This document shows positions 1 to 8,873 of a stretch of 46,683 nucleotides of DNA, piece after piece. The notes beneath the pieces were generated by a model. The model made no database searches. It saw only the letters and a list, made by a program, of their open reading frames with translations, and was not told the origin of the DNA. Where the stretch lies: positions 64,001 through 110,683 of the forward strand of contig CANRAS010000007.1 of assembly GCA_947628655.1 (NCBI GenBank). The letters are read 5' to 3'. Every line of letters starts with the position of its first letter. Within the stretch, counting starts at the first letter, position 1. Position numbers and translations under genes: made by a program. The stretch comes from an uncultured Clostridia bacterium (GTDB taxonomy: Bacteria; Bacillota; Clostridia; Oscillospirales; Ruminococcaceae).

Positions 1-320
1 CGTTCGCCTATGTTGAATTTGTCCGAGGCAGTCGCGAACATCGTCGCGCCCCCCGCTATCTTTGCGGTAAGCCGCGCCCGTGACGCGCCCATTCGCACCA
101 TTTGGTCTACAAGCATAGGAAGTGCCGAGTCGGCAAAGCGCATCGGGGTTTTCAGCCTGCTGTCGGCATTGCTTTCGGGGAGCATTATGTGCGATAACCC
201 GCCGACTTTCGTTGCCATATCATAAAGGCACACCCCAACACAAGACCCCAGCGCGTATGTCACTAATATGTCGGGGGGCTTACATACCTTTAAATCTCCA
301 ATACCAATAGTTATGTTCAT
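1..320 (-). CDS. cheD: CheD, chemoreceptor glutamine deamidase (3' end cut off by the window)
   Basis: This reading frame starts at the ATG at 320-318, which overlaps the cheC stop as ATGA, and stays open to the window edge, giving about 106 residues. Near the N-terminus it reads ALGSCVGVCLYD and then GGLSHIMLP, the CheD hallmark. Cys27 and His44 stand where the catalytic Cys and His of CheD lie, with Thr21 as third member. KIAGGATMFA and NIGE follow near the visible end. CheD deamidates receptor glutamines and in Gram-positive bacteria binds CheC and raises its CheY-P phosphatase activity. The overlap with cheC suggests translational coupling and joint action. The C-terminal third is not visible. 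Confidence 0.9.
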   Translation of the reverse strand, partial: MNITIGIGDLKVCKPPDILVTYALGSCVGVCLYDMATKVGGLSHIMLPESNADSRLKTPMRFADSALPMLVDQMVRMGASRARLTAKIAGGATMFATASDKFNIGE

Positions 321-937
321 TTATCTACACCGAGTTTCTTCATCAATATCTCTAGAGATTCCATTTCGGGGATAAGTATTATATTGGACTCTATGTTTAC
401 AAAATCGACTTTTATGCCCTCGTCAATGAACAGCACCTTGTCGCCGACTTCGGTAAGCGTCGTCATCGGGGCGCTCATCAGCGCGCCCATCATATCCACC
501 GTCATTGACGGCGGATCCATTTCTATTGTGAACTCAGCCATTGCGCCGAGCGCAGACAGATACGCCCCCGCCATTATGTTGCCCATTTCCTTTACAGCAG
601 AACTGTCCGCGTCGTCCATTTTGATAACGTCTATGTGGTCCTTGCCCATAAACGTATTCACGACTATCTGCGCGAACGCGTTTTCAAGCAGGAACATCAT
701 CATTCCCTTTATATCGCCTTTAAACGACACCAAAATAGCCGTCATAATCTTTTCGGGACCGCCGACTTTGTCTATTATCGCCTGATAATCCAGCACGCTG
801 ATTGTCGGAACGTGCATTGTGACGGGCTTTCCGAGCATTGCCGAAAGCGACGACACCGCGTTCCCCGAACCGATATTCCCTATCTCCTGCAAGCAATCAA
901 TTGCAACGGGAGATAATTCCTCGAAATTCTTGTACAT
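317..937 (-). CDS. cheC: CheC, CheY-P phosphatase
   Basis: This 206-residue protein has the CheC size and its two internally repeated active-site helices. The first carries CLQEIGNIGSGNA and the second SSAVKEMGNIMAGAY; both keep the Glu and Asn (E-x-x-N) used to dephosphorylate CheY-P. It therefore looks like an active two-site CheC rather than a one-site variant. It is followed by the overlapping cheD gene and preceded by a 286-bp gap filled by a repeat element. The product should act in the cytoplasm, resetting the CheY-P signal that reaches the motor. FliY, encoded upstream in the same operon, has a related CheC-like domain. Confidence 0.95.
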   Translation of the reverse strand: MYKNFEELSPVAIDCLQEIGNIGSGNAVSSLSAMLGKPVTMHVPTISVLDYQAIIDKVGGPEKIMTAILVSFKGDIKGMMMFLLENAFAQIVVNTFMGKDHIDVIKMDDADSSAVKEMGNIMAGAYLSALGAMAEFTIEMDPPSMTVDMMGALMSAPMTTLTEVGDKVLFIDEGIKVDFVNIESNIILIPEMESLEILMKKLGVDK

Positions 938-939
938 AA

Positions 940-1215
940 ATAATCACTTCCCTTGAAGAGGTTAGATGTGAATATTCCCGCTTACGCGGGAATATTCAGA
1001 AGCTGGAGGCTAGATTTCAAAGTATCCGCCTACGGCGGATAGAAAGATTGTCTGCGGGTAAGTACGCGCCTGCACCTCGCAGGCGGTGTGGCTTATACCT
1101 AGTGTGTCAACCTCTAAACTTAAAGACAATCTAATCGTCCGCGAGAGCGGACACACCGGAATCCAGCCTCTAGCGTCTGCGCTTTCCCGCGGAGCGGGAA
1201 AACGCGCCTCTAGTT
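940..1215. repeat. Intergenic hairpin-rich repeat element, divergent copy (E1)
   Basis: The gap between the flgG-like gene and cheC holds no gene but carries the repeat family of this window. An AGATTGTCTGCGGGT unit (1045-1059) faces its inverted partner CTTAAAGACAATCTAAT (1119-1135), with GTGTGTCAACC between them. Short hairpins flank these: CCCGC/GCGGG near 975, ATCCGCC/GGCGGAT near 1023, GTCCGC/GCGGAC near 1137 and CCCGC/GCGGG near 1183. The outer arms differ from the other copies: GCTGGAGGCTAG (left) and CCAGCCTCTAGC (right) form an inverted repeat. Confidence 0.75.
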
Positions 1216-1223
1216 TCTTCGCA

Positions 1224-2729
1224 TTACCTTAAATTATTAGAAATCCTTGCCAATTCATCAGACGTAGTAACTACACGGGAGCTTAGTTGGTATGCCCTCT
1301 GCGTTTCAATCAGCTTTACCATTTGGTCGGCTAGGTTGACGTTGGACGTTATCAGCGCGTAGGGGATTTTATCCATCGTGTAGACCCATTCGCCCGTGTT
1401 TTCGTCCTGTATGCGGCACGCGACTGCTTCGCCCGAACGGTTCGTTTCCTGATAGCGGTTACTGCCCATAGCCTCAATGCCGAACGGGTTCGGGAACTGA
1501 AATACTCCGACAGCCTCGTGAACGCCCGCCCAATCCACGTTGTCTGTGAACTGCTGTTCGGACACCTGTATGCGCTGATTGTTATAATCTAAGACATACT
1601 CTCCCTGCGGGGTTGACAAGAACCACGCGCCTGTTTCATCGTCCTGCATAATATCGAATGTGATGTTATGCGCGTATCTTATGCCGTTTGCGCCCTCTAC
1701 CGCGTACATCGCCTCGTTGTCGCCGAGTACCAGATCAGACAGCGCGGCGGCGTCCGTCTGCTTTTCGACGTTTCTGTCCGCTGTCGCCGCGACGTTATAG
1801 CGCGTTTTGTCGCTTGTCGTGAGTTCGCCTGCGTTGAATGTGAAAACTCCTACACGGTCGCTTAGTTCATTCCAATTGACAGCGAAATAATCGCCGTTCT
1901 GATTTACGTTTGAACCGTCCTCAGGCGGGATATAATCGACTTCAATCATCTGATTGCTGCTGTCGAGAATGAAATCTCCCTTTGTGGAACCCAGATACCA
2001 CTTGCCTTTATAATCCTGAATAGACAGCTGTTCATCGCGCGTATATGTGATATTTCCCAAAACGTCCTTTACCGCGAAATATCCGTCGTTTGTCGTGATT
2101 TCCGCGCCTGTGGGCGCGTCCTCTGCGGACGGGGTTATCGTCTTTTGCGCGTTTAAATTCCTCGCGGGAGTATCGGCGTTTATTTCTCCGCTGTATGTAT
2201 AGCGTATTCTGCTAATCTGCTCCGCGTCGCTTGTGAATGTGCCTATCTGTCCGCTTACGTCATTCCAATTGAGCCTTGCTAAAATATCGTTTCTCGTTTC
2301 CTGCTCGAACGGAACTTGTATGCGCTGTTTATCGTAATCTAAAACGTATTCCCCCTGCGAGGAAACGAGATACCACACGCCGTCAAGCTGAGTTATGCCG
2401 AACTTTCCGTCGCGCGTATAGTTTACATTTCCCCAGCGGTCTTGAACGGCAAAAAAACCCTCGCCCGCTATCGCCATATCCTGCGGACGTTCGGTTTCCT
2501 TAAAGAACGACTCCGAAAACATCAAGTCTGTTTTCTGGATATAAGTGCCGTGACCCGTCTGCCAATCCGCCTCGGGGCGGCGGTAGGTTTCGTAAATGCA
2601 GTCCGCGAAATCTGGGCGTATCGTCTGATAACCCTCGGTGTTTATGTTCGCGATGTTGTTTCCGTAGATGTCAAGCGCCTTGCCCTGCGCTATCATTGCG
2701 GATTTGCCTGTATGGAACGATATATTCAT
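1224..2729 (-). CDS. flgG: Expanded flagellar rod protein (FlgG type) with three copies of the middle domain
   Basis: The ends are those of a rod protein. The N-terminus has YGNNIANINTEGY (about residues 22-34) and the C-terminus has SNVNLADQMVKLIETQRAYQ followed by SRVV, the two helices that pack in the D0 core. The protein is 501 residues long against about 260 for normal FlgG/FlgF. The extra length is explained by three divergent copies of one module at roughly residues 88-180, 212-312 and 335-428. Each begins like GYFAV..GN..YTR, continues with G.WYL.S..GEYVLD and Q.I.V, and ends in VGVF and a late RY. It should build the distal rod. It lies 8 bp behind the flgF-like gene. FlgF and FlgG cannot be told apart firmly by eye. 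Confidence 0.8.
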   Translation of the reverse strand: MNISFHTGKSAMIAQGKALDIYGNNIANINTEGYQTIRPDFADCIYETYRRPEADWQTGHGTYIQKTDLMFSESFFKETERPQDMAIAGEGFFAVQDRWGNVNYTRDGKFGITQLDGVWYLVSSQGEYVLDYDKQRIQVPFEQETRNDILARLNWNDVSGQIGTFTSDAEQISRIRYTYSGEINADTPARNLNAQKTITPSAEDAPTGAEITTNDGYFAVKDVLGNITYTRDEQLSIQDYKGKWYLGSTKGDFILDSSNQMIEVDYIPPEDGSNVNQNGDYFAVNWNELSDRVGVFTFNAGELTTSDKTRYNVAATADRNVEKQTDAAALSDLVLGDNEAMYAVEGANGIRYAHNITFDIMQDDETGAWFLSTPQGEYVLDYNNQRIQVSEQQFTDNVDWAGVHEAVGVFQFPNPFGIEAMGSNRYQETNRSGEAVACRIQDENTGEWVYTMDKIPYALITSNVNLADQMVKLIETQRAYQLSSRVVTTSDELARISNNLR

Positions 2730-2737
2730 ATGCTACC

Positions 2738-3508
2738 TCACACTTTCTTGCTAAGGCTTGCCGACGTCTGGTTAAGCTGGTCGCTCATTTTCAGTATCGT
2801 GGAATTAGCCTCGTAAAGTCTGTTTGCCTCTAAGAGCATATTCAGTTCGTAGTTCCAATCCACGTTGGAACGCTCGAACGCGCCCTGTATTATATCGAAC
2901 TTCAAATCTTCGGGCGGGTCTGACACATTCACTTCCGTGAACATATCCGCGCCGAACTTCTTTATATCCGCTTCGGGGTCAACGTATGTCAGCATAAGCG
3001 TATCGACATAATCCGTATACTGCCCCGTTTCCTCGTCTTTTAAGTAAATCGCGCCGTCGACGTCTATCAGGAAATCCTTTGTTCCTAAGTAGATGTCGCC
3101 GTTTTCGCCCTGTATTCTTCCCGAATGACCGAGAGCAAGATAACCCTCGCCGTCGAGTTCCCACTGACCGTTGCGCGTGAGCATAACTTCCGCGTCAGCG
3201 TTCGGGTAAATCGTTCTGATGTTGAAATACATATCGCCCGCGATAGCCACGTCAAACGGGCTGTCGGTATATTCAAAACTCGACTGTTCAAGGTCGGTGT
3301 AGGAAGTGTCAACATAGCGGTGAGTGAACGTTCCCGAAAGTTTCGAGCGGTGCTTTACAAGTATCATCTGCTCGTCAAACGTGTTTGTAAGCACGGTATC
3401 GCGCTTATAGCCCGATGTGCTGACGTTCGCTAAGTTATTGCCGATAGTGTCCAGCTTGCGCTGGTTTATAATCATTCCGTTTGACGCGTAATAATAGGCT
3501 CTGTTCAT
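2738..3508 (-). CDS. flgF: Flagellar basal-body rod protein (FlgF/FlgG family)
   Basis: This 256-residue protein has the normal length of the family. Its N-terminus carries TIGNNLANVSTSGYKRD, the flg_bb_rod signature, and its C-terminal helix reads NYELNMLLEANRLYEANS, the partner D0 helix. The middle has the expected DVAIAGDMYFNIRT and LTRNGQWELDGEGYL stretches. It is exported through the flagellar type III system and built into the rod between MS ring and hook. It lies between the sigma-28 gene and the expanded flgG-like gene. The start is an ATG behind GGAGGAAG. Paralogue naming (FlgF or FlgG) is uncertain. Confidence 0.85.
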   Translation of the reverse strand: MNRAYYYASNGMIINQRKLDTIGNNLANVSTSGYKRDTVLTNTFDEQMILVKHRSKLSGTFTHRYVDTSYTDLEQSSFEYTDSPFDVAIAGDMYFNIRTIYPNADAEVMLTRNGQWELDGEGYLALGHSGRIQGENGDIYLGTKDFLIDVDGAIYLKDEETGQYTDYVDTLMLTYVDPEADIKKFGADMFTEVNVSDPPEDLKFDIIQGAFERSNVDWNYELNMLLEANRLYEANSTILKMSDQLNQTSASLSKKV

Positions 3509-3529
3509 AAATCTTCCTCCTTAATTTAA

Positions 3530-4294
3530 TCAGCCCGACTTGAAGTACGGCTCTAGTTTTGCCTTTAAAAGCAATATCGCCTTTGAATGTATCTGGCAGA
3601 CGCGCCCTTCGGTTATTCCGAGCGCTTTCGCGATGTCCGCGTATTTGAAGTTATTGTAATAATAAAGCGTTATGACCTCGCGCTCTTTGTCCTTGAGTTC
3701 GCTTATTGCCTGCGCTACAACGCCGCGCATTTCCTCGCGCATTAATTCGCTGTCCGTCGCCGCGTCCATAGACGGCTCGTTTATATTATCCTCGTACAAA
3801 AGTTCCTCAAACGACAGCGTTAAAGTACACGAACACTCCGCCATTTGCTTTAGGAGTTTGTTTTCGTCCATTTTCAGATACTCCGCAAGTTCGGCGGTTG
3901 TGGGCGCTCTCCCATTTAAATTATACAACATAGAGTTCGCTTTGTCAAGCACTTTGGAGAATTTTCTGACGTTTCGCGGTATCCAATCCTGCGCACGGAT
4001 ATAGTCGATGATAGCGCCGCGGACTTTAAGCCCCGCGTACGTTTCAAACTTCGCGCCCTTTGTCGGGTCGTAGGTTTCTATAGCGTCCATAAGCGCGAGA
4101 ACGCCCTCGTTTATCACGTCGTCGGTATCGCCGAATTTTATGTACATATTCCGCATAGAGAGCGCACACGCGCGCACAAGTCCCATATTCTTCAAAACGA
4201 TTTCATTGCGCAGGGCGATGTCGCCCGACTGCTTATAGACGGCGATCTGCTCCGCTGTCGTGTTCGTTTCGGCTGAACTTATCTCTGTATTCAA
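3530..4294 (-). CDS. fliA: RNA polymerase sigma-28 factor for flagellar and chemotaxis genes
   Basis: Region 2 contains DVINEGVLALMDAIETYDPTK and KFETYAGLKVRGAI, followed by DYIRAQDWIPR, which is typical of FliA/WhiG/SigD. Region 4 ends with IAKALGITEGRVCQIHSKAI, the helix-turn-helix that reads the -35 element. A GTG at 4303 would overlap the Shine-Dalgarno AAAGGGGGTG, so the TTG at 4294, eight bases downstream, is the better start and gives 254 residues. A TATAAT on the minus strand at 4344-4349 with only a poor -35 might give a weak local promoter. The factor should switch on late genes such as flagellin, none of which is in this window. flhF and flhG, often found just upstream, are absent. 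Confidence 0.93.
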   Translation of the reverse strand: MNTEISSAETNTTAEQIAVYKQSGDIALRNEIVLKNMGLVRACALSMRNMYIKFGDTDDVINEGVLALMDAIETYDPTKGAKFETYAGLKVRGAIIDYIRAQDWIPRNVRKFSKVLDKANSMLYNLNGRAPTTAELAEYLKMDENKLLKQMAECSCTLTLSFEELLYEDNINEPSMDAATDSELMREEMRGVVAQAISELKDKEREVITLYYYNNFKYADIAKALGITEGRVCQIHSKAILLLKAKLEPYFKSG

Positions 4295-4373
4295 TGTGCG
4301 CACCCCCTTTGCTTACGGTATTTTGACCGAATAAACGGGTTGTATTATATTCGCTTTTTATTACCCCTTGTTA

Positions 4374-6470
4374 TCAAACCGCCATTGTGTGCGTTGAAAG
4401 CGAGATGTTGCCTATCGCCTGAATTTGCGCGGACGCGTCAATCTCGCTGTAGGACAGGACGGTGATGTTCTGTATAAACTGCTCGGTGAGTTTCTTGAAG
4501 TAAATCCGCACGACGGGGGACGTTAGTATAATAACGTTCGGTATAACGTCCTTTATCTTGTCTATCTCCTCGTTTGTCGCCGCGACAATGCTCTGAATAA
4601 GGTCGGGCGCCATTGCTAGGTAAGAGCCTTGGTCGTTTTTCTTCACTGCTGATACTATCATATCCTCTATCTGCGTATCGAGCGTTATAACGCGCAGAGA
4701 ATTTGCCTCGGCAAAGCGGTGTGTTATCGTGCGTTTGAGCGACTGCCTTACATACTCCGTCGCGATGTCGATGTCCTTTAGGACGTTCGTGTGGTCGCCG
4801 AGCGTTTCGAGAATGGTTTCCATATCGCGGATAGGCACGCCCTCTTTGAGCAGATTTGACAATACTTTCTGTAAATATCCGACGGATATTACTTTCGGTA
4901 TAAGGTCGTCAACGACAATCGGGTTCGTTTTCTTGACGTTCTCAATCATCGTGTTTACGTCCTGCCGAGAGAGGAGTTCGTGAGCGTAGCGTTTCATTAT
5001 CTCGCTCCAATGGGTTATCATAACGGATACGGGGTCAATAAGCGTATATCCCGCGACGTCCGCCATAATTTTCTTGTCCTCGCTTATCCACTTCGCGGGA
5101 AGTCCGAACGCGGGTTCTATCGTGTCGATACCCTCGATTTCCGTCGTAACGTCGCCGCTGTCAAGCGCTAAGTAGTGGTCTACGAGTATCTCGCCGCTCG
5201 CCACGCTTTCGCCCTTTATCTTGATGATGTACATATTCGGGTTGATTTCGGGGTTATCCGTCATTCGCACAGACGGGATTACCATACCCATATCGAGCGC
5301 GAACTGCTTTCGGAATATGACAACGCGGTCGATGAAGTTTCCTCCGCTTTTTTCGTCAACGAGCCGTAACAGCGAATAGCCGAACTCCATTTCGATAGGT
5401 TCGACGTTCAACAGCTTGAACACGTTGTCTATATCGCGGTAGTAGTCGTTGTCGGTCTTTGGTTTTTCGAGTTCCATTTGTTCCGCTTTCGCGCGCTGAG
5501 CGATTTCGAGTTCCGCCATTTTCTTTTTGTTGCGGTCAAGGAGAATTGCTCCCGCGATAAGCGCCACGCCCAAAATCAGCATAACAGGCACGGGGAAACC
5601 CGGAATGAACATCATAATTATCGTGACAATTCCCGCGATCAACAGCACGAACGGCTGTGCCGTGAACTGCGACTTGATGTCTTTCATCAGACTGTCGTCC
5701 GACGCCGCGCGGGTTACTATCATACCCGTTGCCACGGAGATAAGCAGCGCGGGTATCTGCGAGCAAAGTCCGTCGCCGACGGTCGCCAGCGAATATGTGT
5801 TCAAAACCGAGTTGAAATCACCGCCGCCGCGCACCATACCGATGATAACACCGCCGATAAGGTTTACAAGCGTTGTGATTATCGACATAATCGCGTCGCC
5901 CTTGACGAACTTCGTAGCACCGTCCATAGAGCCGTAGAAGTCCGCCTCGCGCTGAACGTTGGAACGGCGCGTCTTTGCCTCTTCCTCGTTGATAAGTCCC
6001 GAATTGAGGTCAGCGTCTATCGCCATTTGCTTACCGGGCATTGCGTCCAATGTGAAACGCGCCGCTACTTCCGATACACGTTCCGAACCTTTCGTGATAA
6101 CGATAAAGTTCACCAAAACTATGATAATGAATATCAGAAAGCCGACGATAGCGTCGCCGCCCATAACGAAGTTGCCGAACGCTTTGATAATATTGCTTAT
6201 ATTCCCCGCGCCCCCGCCCGACAGGATAGAACGCGTCGTCGAGATATTAAGCGACAGTCTGAAAACCGTGGAGATTAACAGCACGGTCGGGAATACGGAA
6301 AACTCCAGCGCGCTTTTTATGAACATCGTCATAACGAGAATTATAAGCGACAGCGCGATATTCAGCATTATAAGGAAATCCTGCATTACTACAGGCAGCG
6401 GGATAATAATAGCGAGAACTATGAATATGATGAACAACACCATTGAATTGCTGAGTATTTTGCGTATCAA
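4374..6470 (-). CDS. flhA: FlhA, flagellar type III export gate protein
   Basis: This 698-residue protein has the family's normal length. The N-terminal half has about eight membrane segments, and between them the conserved FHIPEP-family core: FPTVLLISTVFRLSLNIST and the cytoplasmic loop with DAMPGKQMAIDADLNSGLI. The C-terminal half is soluble and forms the cytoplasmic nonamer that docks chaperone-substrate complexes; HRFAEANSLRVITLD belongs to this region. FlhA works with FlhB, FliP, FliQ and FliR inside the MS ring and uses the proton motive force. It follows flhB by 40 bp. Downstream is the sigma-28 gene, without flhF or flhG between them. Confidence 0.97.
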   Translation of the reverse strand: MIRKILSNSMVLFIIFIVLAIIIPLPVVMQDFLIMLNIALSLIILVMTMFIKSALEFSVFPTVLLISTVFRLSLNISTTRSILSGGGAGNISNIIKAFGNFVMGGDAIVGFLIFIIIVLVNFIVITKGSERVSEVAARFTLDAMPGKQMAIDADLNSGLINEEEAKTRRSNVQREADFYGSMDGATKFVKGDAIMSIITTLVNLIGGVIIGMVRGGGDFNSVLNTYSLATVGDGLCSQIPALLISVATGMIVTRAASDDSLMKDIKSQFTAQPFVLLIAGIVTIIMMFIPGFPVPVMLILGVALIAGAILLDRNKKKMAELEIAQRAKAEQMELEKPKTDNDYYRDIDNVFKLLNVEPIEMEFGYSLLRLVDEKSGGNFIDRVVIFRKQFALDMGMVIPSVRMTDNPEINPNMYIIKIKGESVASGEILVDHYLALDSGDVTTEIEGIDTIEPAFGLPAKWISEDKKIMADVAGYTLIDPVSVMITHWSEIMKRYAHELLSRQDVNTMIENVKKTNPIVVDDLIPKVISVGYLQKVLSNLLKEGVPIRDMETILETLGDHTNVLKDIDIATEYVRQSLKRTITHRFAEANSLRVITLDTQIEDMIVSAVKKNDQGSYLAMAPDLIQSIVAATNEEIDKIKDVIPNVIILTSPVVRIYFKKLTEQFIQNITVLSYSEIDASAQIQAIGNISLSTHTMAV

Positions 6471-6510
6471 GTTCTCACTTCCTTTCTTCTGTATCTAATT
6501 ATATAAACGA

Positions 6511-7575
6511 TTAAACGTGGATTGTCTTGTTTGTTTCGCGGTAAACTATCGTTAATACTTCCGCTACCGCGTCATAGAGTTCATACGGGATTTCCCGCCC
6601 TAAGTCCACCTGCGCATAAAGCGCACGCGCGAGCGCGGGGTTTTCCATACAATAAACATTGTGTTCCTCGGCTATTTGGACTATCTTCATAGCGAGGTAA
6701 TCCTTGCCCTTTGCTATAACCTGCGGGGCGCGGTTCTTTTCCTGGTCGTACCGCAAGGCTACTGCGTAGTGCGTCGGGTTACGGATAACAACGTCCGCCG
6801 TCGGGACTTCCTGCATCATACGGTTTCGAGCCATTTCCTGCTGACGTTGTTTTATCTTGCTTTTTATCTGCGGGTCGCCCTCCATTTGCTTGAACTCGTC
6901 CTTGACTTCCTGTTTGGACATCTTCATCTTCTTCTCGAACTGCCACCACTGGAACAGAAAATCAGCCGCCGCGACAAATACGAGCACTATGCAAATAGTC
7001 ATCACGAGGTCGAAAATCGACAGCGCCGCGTATGCTATTCCCTGCATTAGTCCGCAGTCCATAAGCGACAACAGGCGCGGCATACGGTCACGGATTTCGT
7101 TAAACACGAGAACGCCGATCGCCGCGACTTCGACAAGTCCCTTTACTATTCCCGCTATCGACTGGAGCGAGAACATCTTTTTTATTCCCTCCAGCGGGTT
7201 CAGGCGCGAGAACTTCGGTTTTAAGGCTTTCATCGTGAAAAGCCCTTTGGTCTGCGCTATTGTCGGGATAATTCCCAATACCATAGCCGACAGGCACACG
7301 GGACCTACGACAAGCACTACAACGGTAATCATCTGCACGACAAGCGACATCAGATTATCCGCCGTCACCTCGTATGTTCCGCTTACCTCGTATATCCGCG
7401 TGCTGAACGACAGCAGATTTCGCATCAAAAAGCCCGCAAGCAGGCGCACTATCGCGAATATTCCCAATACCCCTACGGCGGTTCCGATTTCCTTTGACTG
7501 GAGGACGTTGCCCTCTTTTCGTTGGTCCCGTCGCTTTTTTGGGGTGGCTTTTTCGGTTTTATCTTCGCCTGCCAT
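6511..7575 (-). CDS. flhB: FlhB, export switch protein with the NPTH self-cleavage site
   Basis: The N-terminus GEDKTEKATPKKRRDQRKEG is the usual FlhB opening, followed by four membrane segments. The cytoplasmic part contains VVIRNPTHYAVAL; cleavage between Asn and Pro of NPTH changes export specificity from rod/hook to filament substrates. The ending ALYAQVDLGREIPYELYDAVAEVL is also standard. At 354 residues it has family length. It is separated from fliR by a 204-bp gap carrying a repeat element, so the two genes are probably joined only by read-through transcription. Confidence 0.97.
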   Translation of the reverse strand: MAGEDKTEKATPKKRRDQRKEGNVLQSKEIGTAVGVLGIFAIVRLLAGFLMRNLLSFSTRIYEVSGTYEVTADNLMSLVVQMITVVVLVVGPVCLSAMVLGIIPTIAQTKGLFTMKALKPKFSRLNPLEGIKKMFSLQSIAGIVKGLVEVAAIGVLVFNEIRDRMPRLLSLMDCGLMQGIAYAALSIFDLVMTICIVLVFVAAADFLFQWWQFEKKMKMSKQEVKDEFKQMEGDPQIKSKIKQRQQEMARNRMMQEVPTADVVIRNPTHYAVALRYDQEKNRAPQVIAKGKDYLAMKIVQIAEEHNVYCMENPALARALYAQVDLGREIPYELYDAVAEVLTIVYRETNKTIHV

Positions 7576-7587
7576 AAGCTACTCCTT

Positions 7588-7746
7588 AAGAGGTAAGAAG
7601 TAAGAGGTAAGCGAGCAATCCACTTTGCGGATCGCCCTGTAAGACAATGTACGCGCTACGCGCGCAGAAAGATTGTCTGCGGGTCAATGCGTTGATGCTA
7701 AGTGTTTAAAGCTACACTCTTACATCTTACCTCTAACCTCTCGAAA
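7588..7746. repeat. Intergenic repeat element with heptad arms (E2)
   Basis: This element fills the gap between flhB and fliR. Its left arm is 7-bp periodic (AGAGGTA, AGAAGTA, AGAGGTA) and its right arm is the inverse (CTTACATCTTACCTCTAACC). Inside lie the hairpin AATCCaCtttGCGGAT, GTAAGACAAT (7639-7648), a CGCGC/GCGCG hairpin, then AGATTGTCTGCGGGTC (7670-7684) and a TTTAAAGCTACACTC stretch shared with E5. The element sits inside an operon and has no T-tract on the minus strand, so it should not stop transcription. Confidence 0.8.
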
Positions 7747-7779
7747 TCTACCTTACCATTCATTTTTAGTCTATATTAG

Positions 7780-8559
7780 CTAAATCAACATACCGTCCAA
7801 AATTCCGTTTAAATTCTCAAAGAGTATGCCCATAAGTCTGTCCATAAACTCTGAAACTACCCCACAGCTTGCGGCTAGTACCACAAAGCCCACCAGCATT
7901 TTTATCTGGATATTCAGCACGAAAACGTGAATTGTCGGCACGGCTTTCATCAGCACGCCTATGCAGAATTCCGCGATAAGCGACGCGGCTATTACGGGCA
8001 TTGCAAGTTTTAATCCCAACGTCAGGACGGTTTCAAAGTAATGCACGAGTATCGAAAACAAGTCCACGTTAAGACCCGTCCAGCCTATCGGGATACTTTC
8101 ATACGACAGCGAGAAAAGCTGAATGTAGCTTTTATGACCGCCGACGGCGAAGAAATAGAGCATAAACCACAAACTGTAATACTGCGCGGAAAGTCCCGCG
8201 TTGCCGAATGTCGGGTCGTAGCTTTTCGCCATTGAAAGCCCTAACTGCATATCCATAACTTCGCCCGCCATTGTGAACACCTGTAACATCAAGTTCACAA
8301 AGAACCCCAACACCGCGCCGACAAGCAGTTCTTTCGCCATATCAAACACGAACGGGAAAAGTCCGTCGGGCATTGTGTAGTGAAAATCTCCCGCCGAGGT
8401 CATAACGAGCGCGAGCACGAGCGTTGCACCCGCCTTGACGGAATTTGGAACGCCGCGCCTTGCCATTATCGGGTTGAACGTGAATATTCCCGCCGTGCGC
8501 GTCAACACCATTGCATACACAACGACGTTTGTTATTATACTGTTCCATACTTCCGACAC
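7780..8559 (-). CDS. fliR: FliR, flagellar export gate membrane protein
   Basis: This 259-residue, strongly hydrophobic protein has the FliR pattern. It starts with a hydrophobic helix ending in LTRTAGIFTFNPIMARRGVP, continues with KELLVGAVLGFFVNL and MDMQLGLSMAKSYDP, and ends with a long hydrophobic stretch containing NIQIKMLVGF. FliR forms the export pore with FliP and FliQ. It follows fliQ by 24 bp and is followed by a repeat element before flhB. Confidence 0.95.
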   Translation of the reverse strand: MSEVWNSIITNVVVYAMVLTRTAGIFTFNPIMARRGVPNSVKAGATLVLALVMTSAGDFHYTMPDGLFPFVFDMAKELLVGAVLGFFVNLMLQVFTMAGEVMDMQLGLSMAKSYDPTFGNAGLSAQYYSLWFMLYFFAVGGHKSYIQLFSLSYESIPIGWTGLNVDLFSILVHYFETVLTLGLKLAMPVIAASLIAEFCIGVLMKAVPTIHVFVLNIQIKMLVGFVVLAASCGVVSEFMDRLMGILFENLNGILDGMLI

Positions 8560-8583
8560 GATTAAAACCCCTTTTGCGCTCGG

Positions 8584-8856
8584 TTATGTTATCGGAGTTG
8601 CCGACATCGTTTCAAAGATAAAGTTTATAAAATCTATTATCTCGTTTGTCATCCACGGTCCGAGGAAAAACAGGACAAGCCCCACCGCAACGGCTTTCGG
8701 CGCGAACGAAATCGTCTGCTCGTGAATTTGTGTTGCCGCCTGAAGAATAGCTATTACAAGTCCCACTATCATAGCCACGAGGAGTACGGGCAGAGCCAGC
8801 TTGAACGCTAACATTATAGCCTCGCGGAATATGCTCATTACTACATCCTGCGACAT
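8584..8856 (-). CDS. fliQ: FliQ, flagellar export gate membrane protein
   Basis: This 90-residue protein has two membrane helices and the family signature. It opens with MSQDVVMSIFREAI, and the middle VGLVIAILQAATQIHEQTIS carries the conserved Q-A-x-T-Q-I-x-E-x-T motif. Length and position between fliP and fliR are exactly as expected. Four or so copies wrap the FliP/FliR core of the export pore. Confidence 0.96.
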   Translation of the reverse strand: MSQDVVMSIFREAIMLAFKLALPVLLVAMIVGLVIAILQAATQIHEQTISFAPKAVAVGLVLFFLGPWMTNEIIDFINFIFETMSATPIT

Positions 8857-8873
8857 AAACTACCCCTCCCGCG

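Noticed and set aside
4344-4372. Own promoter for the sigma-28 gene
   Set aside because: A minus-strand TATAAT is present at 4344-4349, but the -35 position holds AACAAG or similar, so it is too weak to list as a promoter.
5478-6278. Long open frame on the plus strand opposite flhA
   Set aside because: It mirrors the codon pattern of flhA, is rich in Arg/His/Asn as expected of a shadow frame, has no ribosome binding site and no known motif.
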